Shown here: in pieces, positions 62,498-64,000 of the stretch
Layout of the letters: the number at the start of each line of letters is the position of its first letter
How positions within the stretch are numbered: the first letter of the stretch is position 1
NCBI GenBank assembly: GCA_902796965.1
Contig: CADBRA010000015.1
Coordinates: 1-64,000, forward strand
Direction: 5' to 3'
Length of the DNA: 64,000 nucleotides
Origin: an uncultured Eubacteriales bacterium
Lineage (GTDB): Bacteria; Bacillota; Clostridia; Peptostreptococcales; Anaerovoracaceae
The notes under the pieces: generated by a model
The model's database searches: none
Told to the model about the DNA's origin: nothing
What the model saw: the letters and a program-made list of their open reading frames with translations, nothing else
Program-made: the position numbers and the translations under genes

Positions 62498-63523
62498 ATG
62501 ATGAGCAGCGCAGAAAACAGGAGAAAAAGATGGATATTGTGCTTTATTCTCCTGTCTGCGCTGCTTGTTGTATTTTTTGCCGCGAGCATATGCATTGGCA
62601 GCGTCAATCTGCCTCTGAGCAGACTCTTGAGCATACTTTTCAAAGACGGAGGAGATTCATCCGAGCGTGACATAATATTCGCTCTGAGGCTGCCTCGAAC
62701 ACTCGCAGCACTCATCCTGGGCGGAGCTCTGTCACTGTCGGGGTATCTGCTGCAGACGTTCTTTCACAATCCGCTTGCAGGACCGTTCGTTCTGGGAATT
62801 TCATCAGGAGCAAAGCTCACAGTCGCTGTCTGTATGGTCATACTTCTCAGCCGCTCAGCCACAATGAATTCCGCAGGCATGATAACTGCAGCGTTCGCGG
62901 GTTCCCTCGCCTGTATGTTCTTTGTTATGCTTGCGAGCCGGCGGATAAAACGCATGTCGATGCTCGTGATTTGCGGTGTAATGATCGGATATATATGCAA
63001 TGCCGTCACTGAGTTCATAGTGACATTCGCTGACGACAGCGACATCGTTAATCTGCACAACTGGTCTCAGGGCAGCTTCAGCGGAACCACCATGGAAAAT
63101 GCCGCCGTAATGGCAGTTGTCACTGCTGTATCATCGCTGTGCGCTTTCCTGCTTTCCAAGCCGATTTCAGCTTATCTTCTCGGCGAATCATATGCTGAGA
63201 GCATGGGTGTAAACATAAAGCTATTCAGAATCGCGCTTGTGATAATAAGCAGCATGCTGTCTGCATGCGTGACAGCATTTGCAGGACCTGTTTCATTCGT
63301 CGGCATAGCCGTGCCGCAGATAATCCGCTTTCTTTACCGCACATCTAAGCCCGTTGTTATGATTCCGGCATGTTTCCTGGGAGGCAGCATATTCTGTCTC
63401 TTCTGTGATCTGCTCGCACGCACCATGTTCGCGCCTGCTGAGTTGAGCATAAGCACAGTTACCGCCGTATTCGGCGCGCCGGTAGTGATCGCCGTCATGC
63501 TCCGCCGCCCGGAAGAACGCTGA
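62498..63523 (+). CDS. ABC transporter permease (FecCD/BtuC family)
   Basis: 341 residues with about nine or ten membrane segments. Family segments are RLPRTLAALILGGALSLSGY, LQTFFHNPLAGPFVLGISSG, the ATPase-contact helix SMGVNIKLFRIALVIISSML, and FAGPVSFVGIAVPQIIRFLY. An AGAGGAAC site precedes two adjacent ATG codons. It lies 74 bases after the binding-protein gene in the riboswitch operon and 83 bases before the ATPase gene. Confidence 0.96.
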   Translation: MMSSAENRRKRWILCFILLSALLVVFFAASICIGSVNLPLSRLLSILFKDGGDSSERDIIFALRLPRTLAALILGGALSLSGYLLQTFFHNPLAGPFVLGISSGAKLTVAVCMVILLSRSATMNSAGMITAAFAGSLACMFFVMLASRRIKRMSMLVICGVMIGYICNAVTEFIVTFADDSDIVNLHNWSQGSFSGTTMENAAVMAVVTAVSSLCAFLLSKPISAYLLGESYAESMGVNIKLFRIALVIISSMLSACVTAFAGPVSFVGIAVPQIIRFLYRTSKPVVMIPACFLGGSIFCLFCDLLARTMFAPAELSISTVTAVFGAPVVIAVMLRRPEER

Positions 63524-63606
63524 CATCGGCTTAATATACTCATGATTTAGATCGTAAGTTCATCTGTAATTTTTATAATTCAAACTCTGATTGACTAAAA
63601 GATATT

Positions 63607-64000
63607 ATGCAGGAAAAACCATATTTCGAAATAAGCGGCCTCTCCGCAGGATACGGAGGAAAGCCGCTTATTGAAGACATAAATATAAAACTTAAAAAAG
63701 GCCGGATTCTTACGCTGATCGGGCCAAACGGAGCTGGAAAATCGACTGTTCTCAAAACGATTACGGGACATCTGCCCTCCATCGCTGGTTCCGTGTATAT
63801 CGCCGGCCGCAGCACAGCAGCAATGAGCAGAAAAGAACTGGCCAGTACGATAGCTGTGCTGCTGACAGAACGCGTTAAAACAGATATGATGACGTGCCGC
63901 GATGTCGTGGAGACAGGACGGTATCCATATACTGACTTGCTCGGAATCCTGTCGAACGAAGATCGCCATGCAGCAGAACGCGCAATGGCGGCTGCCGGCA
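63607..64000 (+). CDS. ABC transporter ATP-binding protein (FecE/BtuD-like), cut by the window end
   Basis: The first 131 codons are present and the gene continues beyond the window. It begins MQEKPYFEISGLSAGYGGKP, with Walker A in LIGPNGAGKSTVLKTITGHL and the Q-loop region AVLLTERVKTDMM; the serine/glutamine normally found at the Q-loop is replaced by TE, which may be family-specific. The VVETGRYPYTDLLG segment is typical of FecE/BtuD ATPases. It completes the importer of the riboswitch operon. The signature and Walker B motifs lie outside the window. Confidence 0.93.
   Translation, partial: MQEKPYFEISGLSAGYGGKPLIEDINIKLKKGRILTLIGPNGAGKSTVLKTITGHLPSIAGSVYIAGRSTAAMSRKELASTIAVLLTERVKTDMMTCRDVVETGRYPYTDLLGILSNEDRHAAERAMAAAG

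Noticed and set aside
1-64000. CRISPR array or intact insertion sequence
   Set aside because: No regularly spaced direct repeats with unique spacers and no intact transposase frame were seen. The short palindromes are scattered, not arrayed.

Overview
The window looks like a chromosomal segment of a Gram-positive anaerobe of the Clostridia (Bacillota). Supporting signs are strong GGAGG-type ribosome sites, exported lipoproteins with lipoboxes, SLH cell-wall anchoring, a LytR-CpsA-Psr protein, an S-box riboswitch before metK, a glpX-rho-DUF1385-prmC-prfA-sua5 housekeeping run and a crotonase/3-hydroxyacyl-CoA dehydrogenase pair. The exact family is not settled by the sequence. Base composition is moderate. 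No rRNA operon, CRISPR array or intact insertion sequence was seen.

Layout. 1-6.3 kb (minus strand): a transaldolase-like aldolase, a small Cys/Trp-rich unknown protein, a three-gene ABC importer of the tryptophan/tyrosine (TrpXYZ-like) type, and an isocitrate dehydrogenase-like enzyme. 6.8-19 kb (minus): rplM-rpsI behind a consensus promoter, then a long housekeeping run ending in tyrS; sua5 is split by a frameshift. 19-25.8 kb: hbd and crt, a secreted SLH protein, metK under a SAM riboswitch, and a membrane-anchored methyltransferase. 26-33 kb: hslO, a radical SAM/GntR pair, a decayed tyrosine recombinase, and a DMT transporter fused to a cytidylate-kinase-like domain followed by a MoaE-like gene.

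33.5-46 kb is an accessory island: an AgrC-type sensor kinase converges on a LytTR response regulator, which is divergent from a degenerate receiver-domain protein and a 3144-residue SLH-anchored surface protein. A direct-repeat operator and promoter lie in the divergent gap. 46-51 kb holds a PHP phosphoesterase and a four-gene DUF438/DUF1858/unknown/cupin cluster. Two promoters of that cluster carry near-identical palindromes at the same distance from the -10 box, as for a Crp/Fnr-type activator. 51-58.6 kb: rpsB-tsf, a LytTR regulator, queC, an amidase, tRNA-Arg(CCG), an exported nuclease and a YgiT-type zinc finger. 58.6-64 kb: a cobalamin riboswitch controls an exported CbiK chelatase, a membrane-anchored two-domain surface protein and a FecBCD/BtuFCD-type importer cut by the window end. 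I read this as a tetrapyrrole or cobalt acquisition system.

Two repeat families run between the genes: ten short palindromes of the form GTCMGC-TCC-GCKGAC with compensatory arm changes, and three divergent copies of an approximately 200-nt element lying 3' of minus-strand genes.
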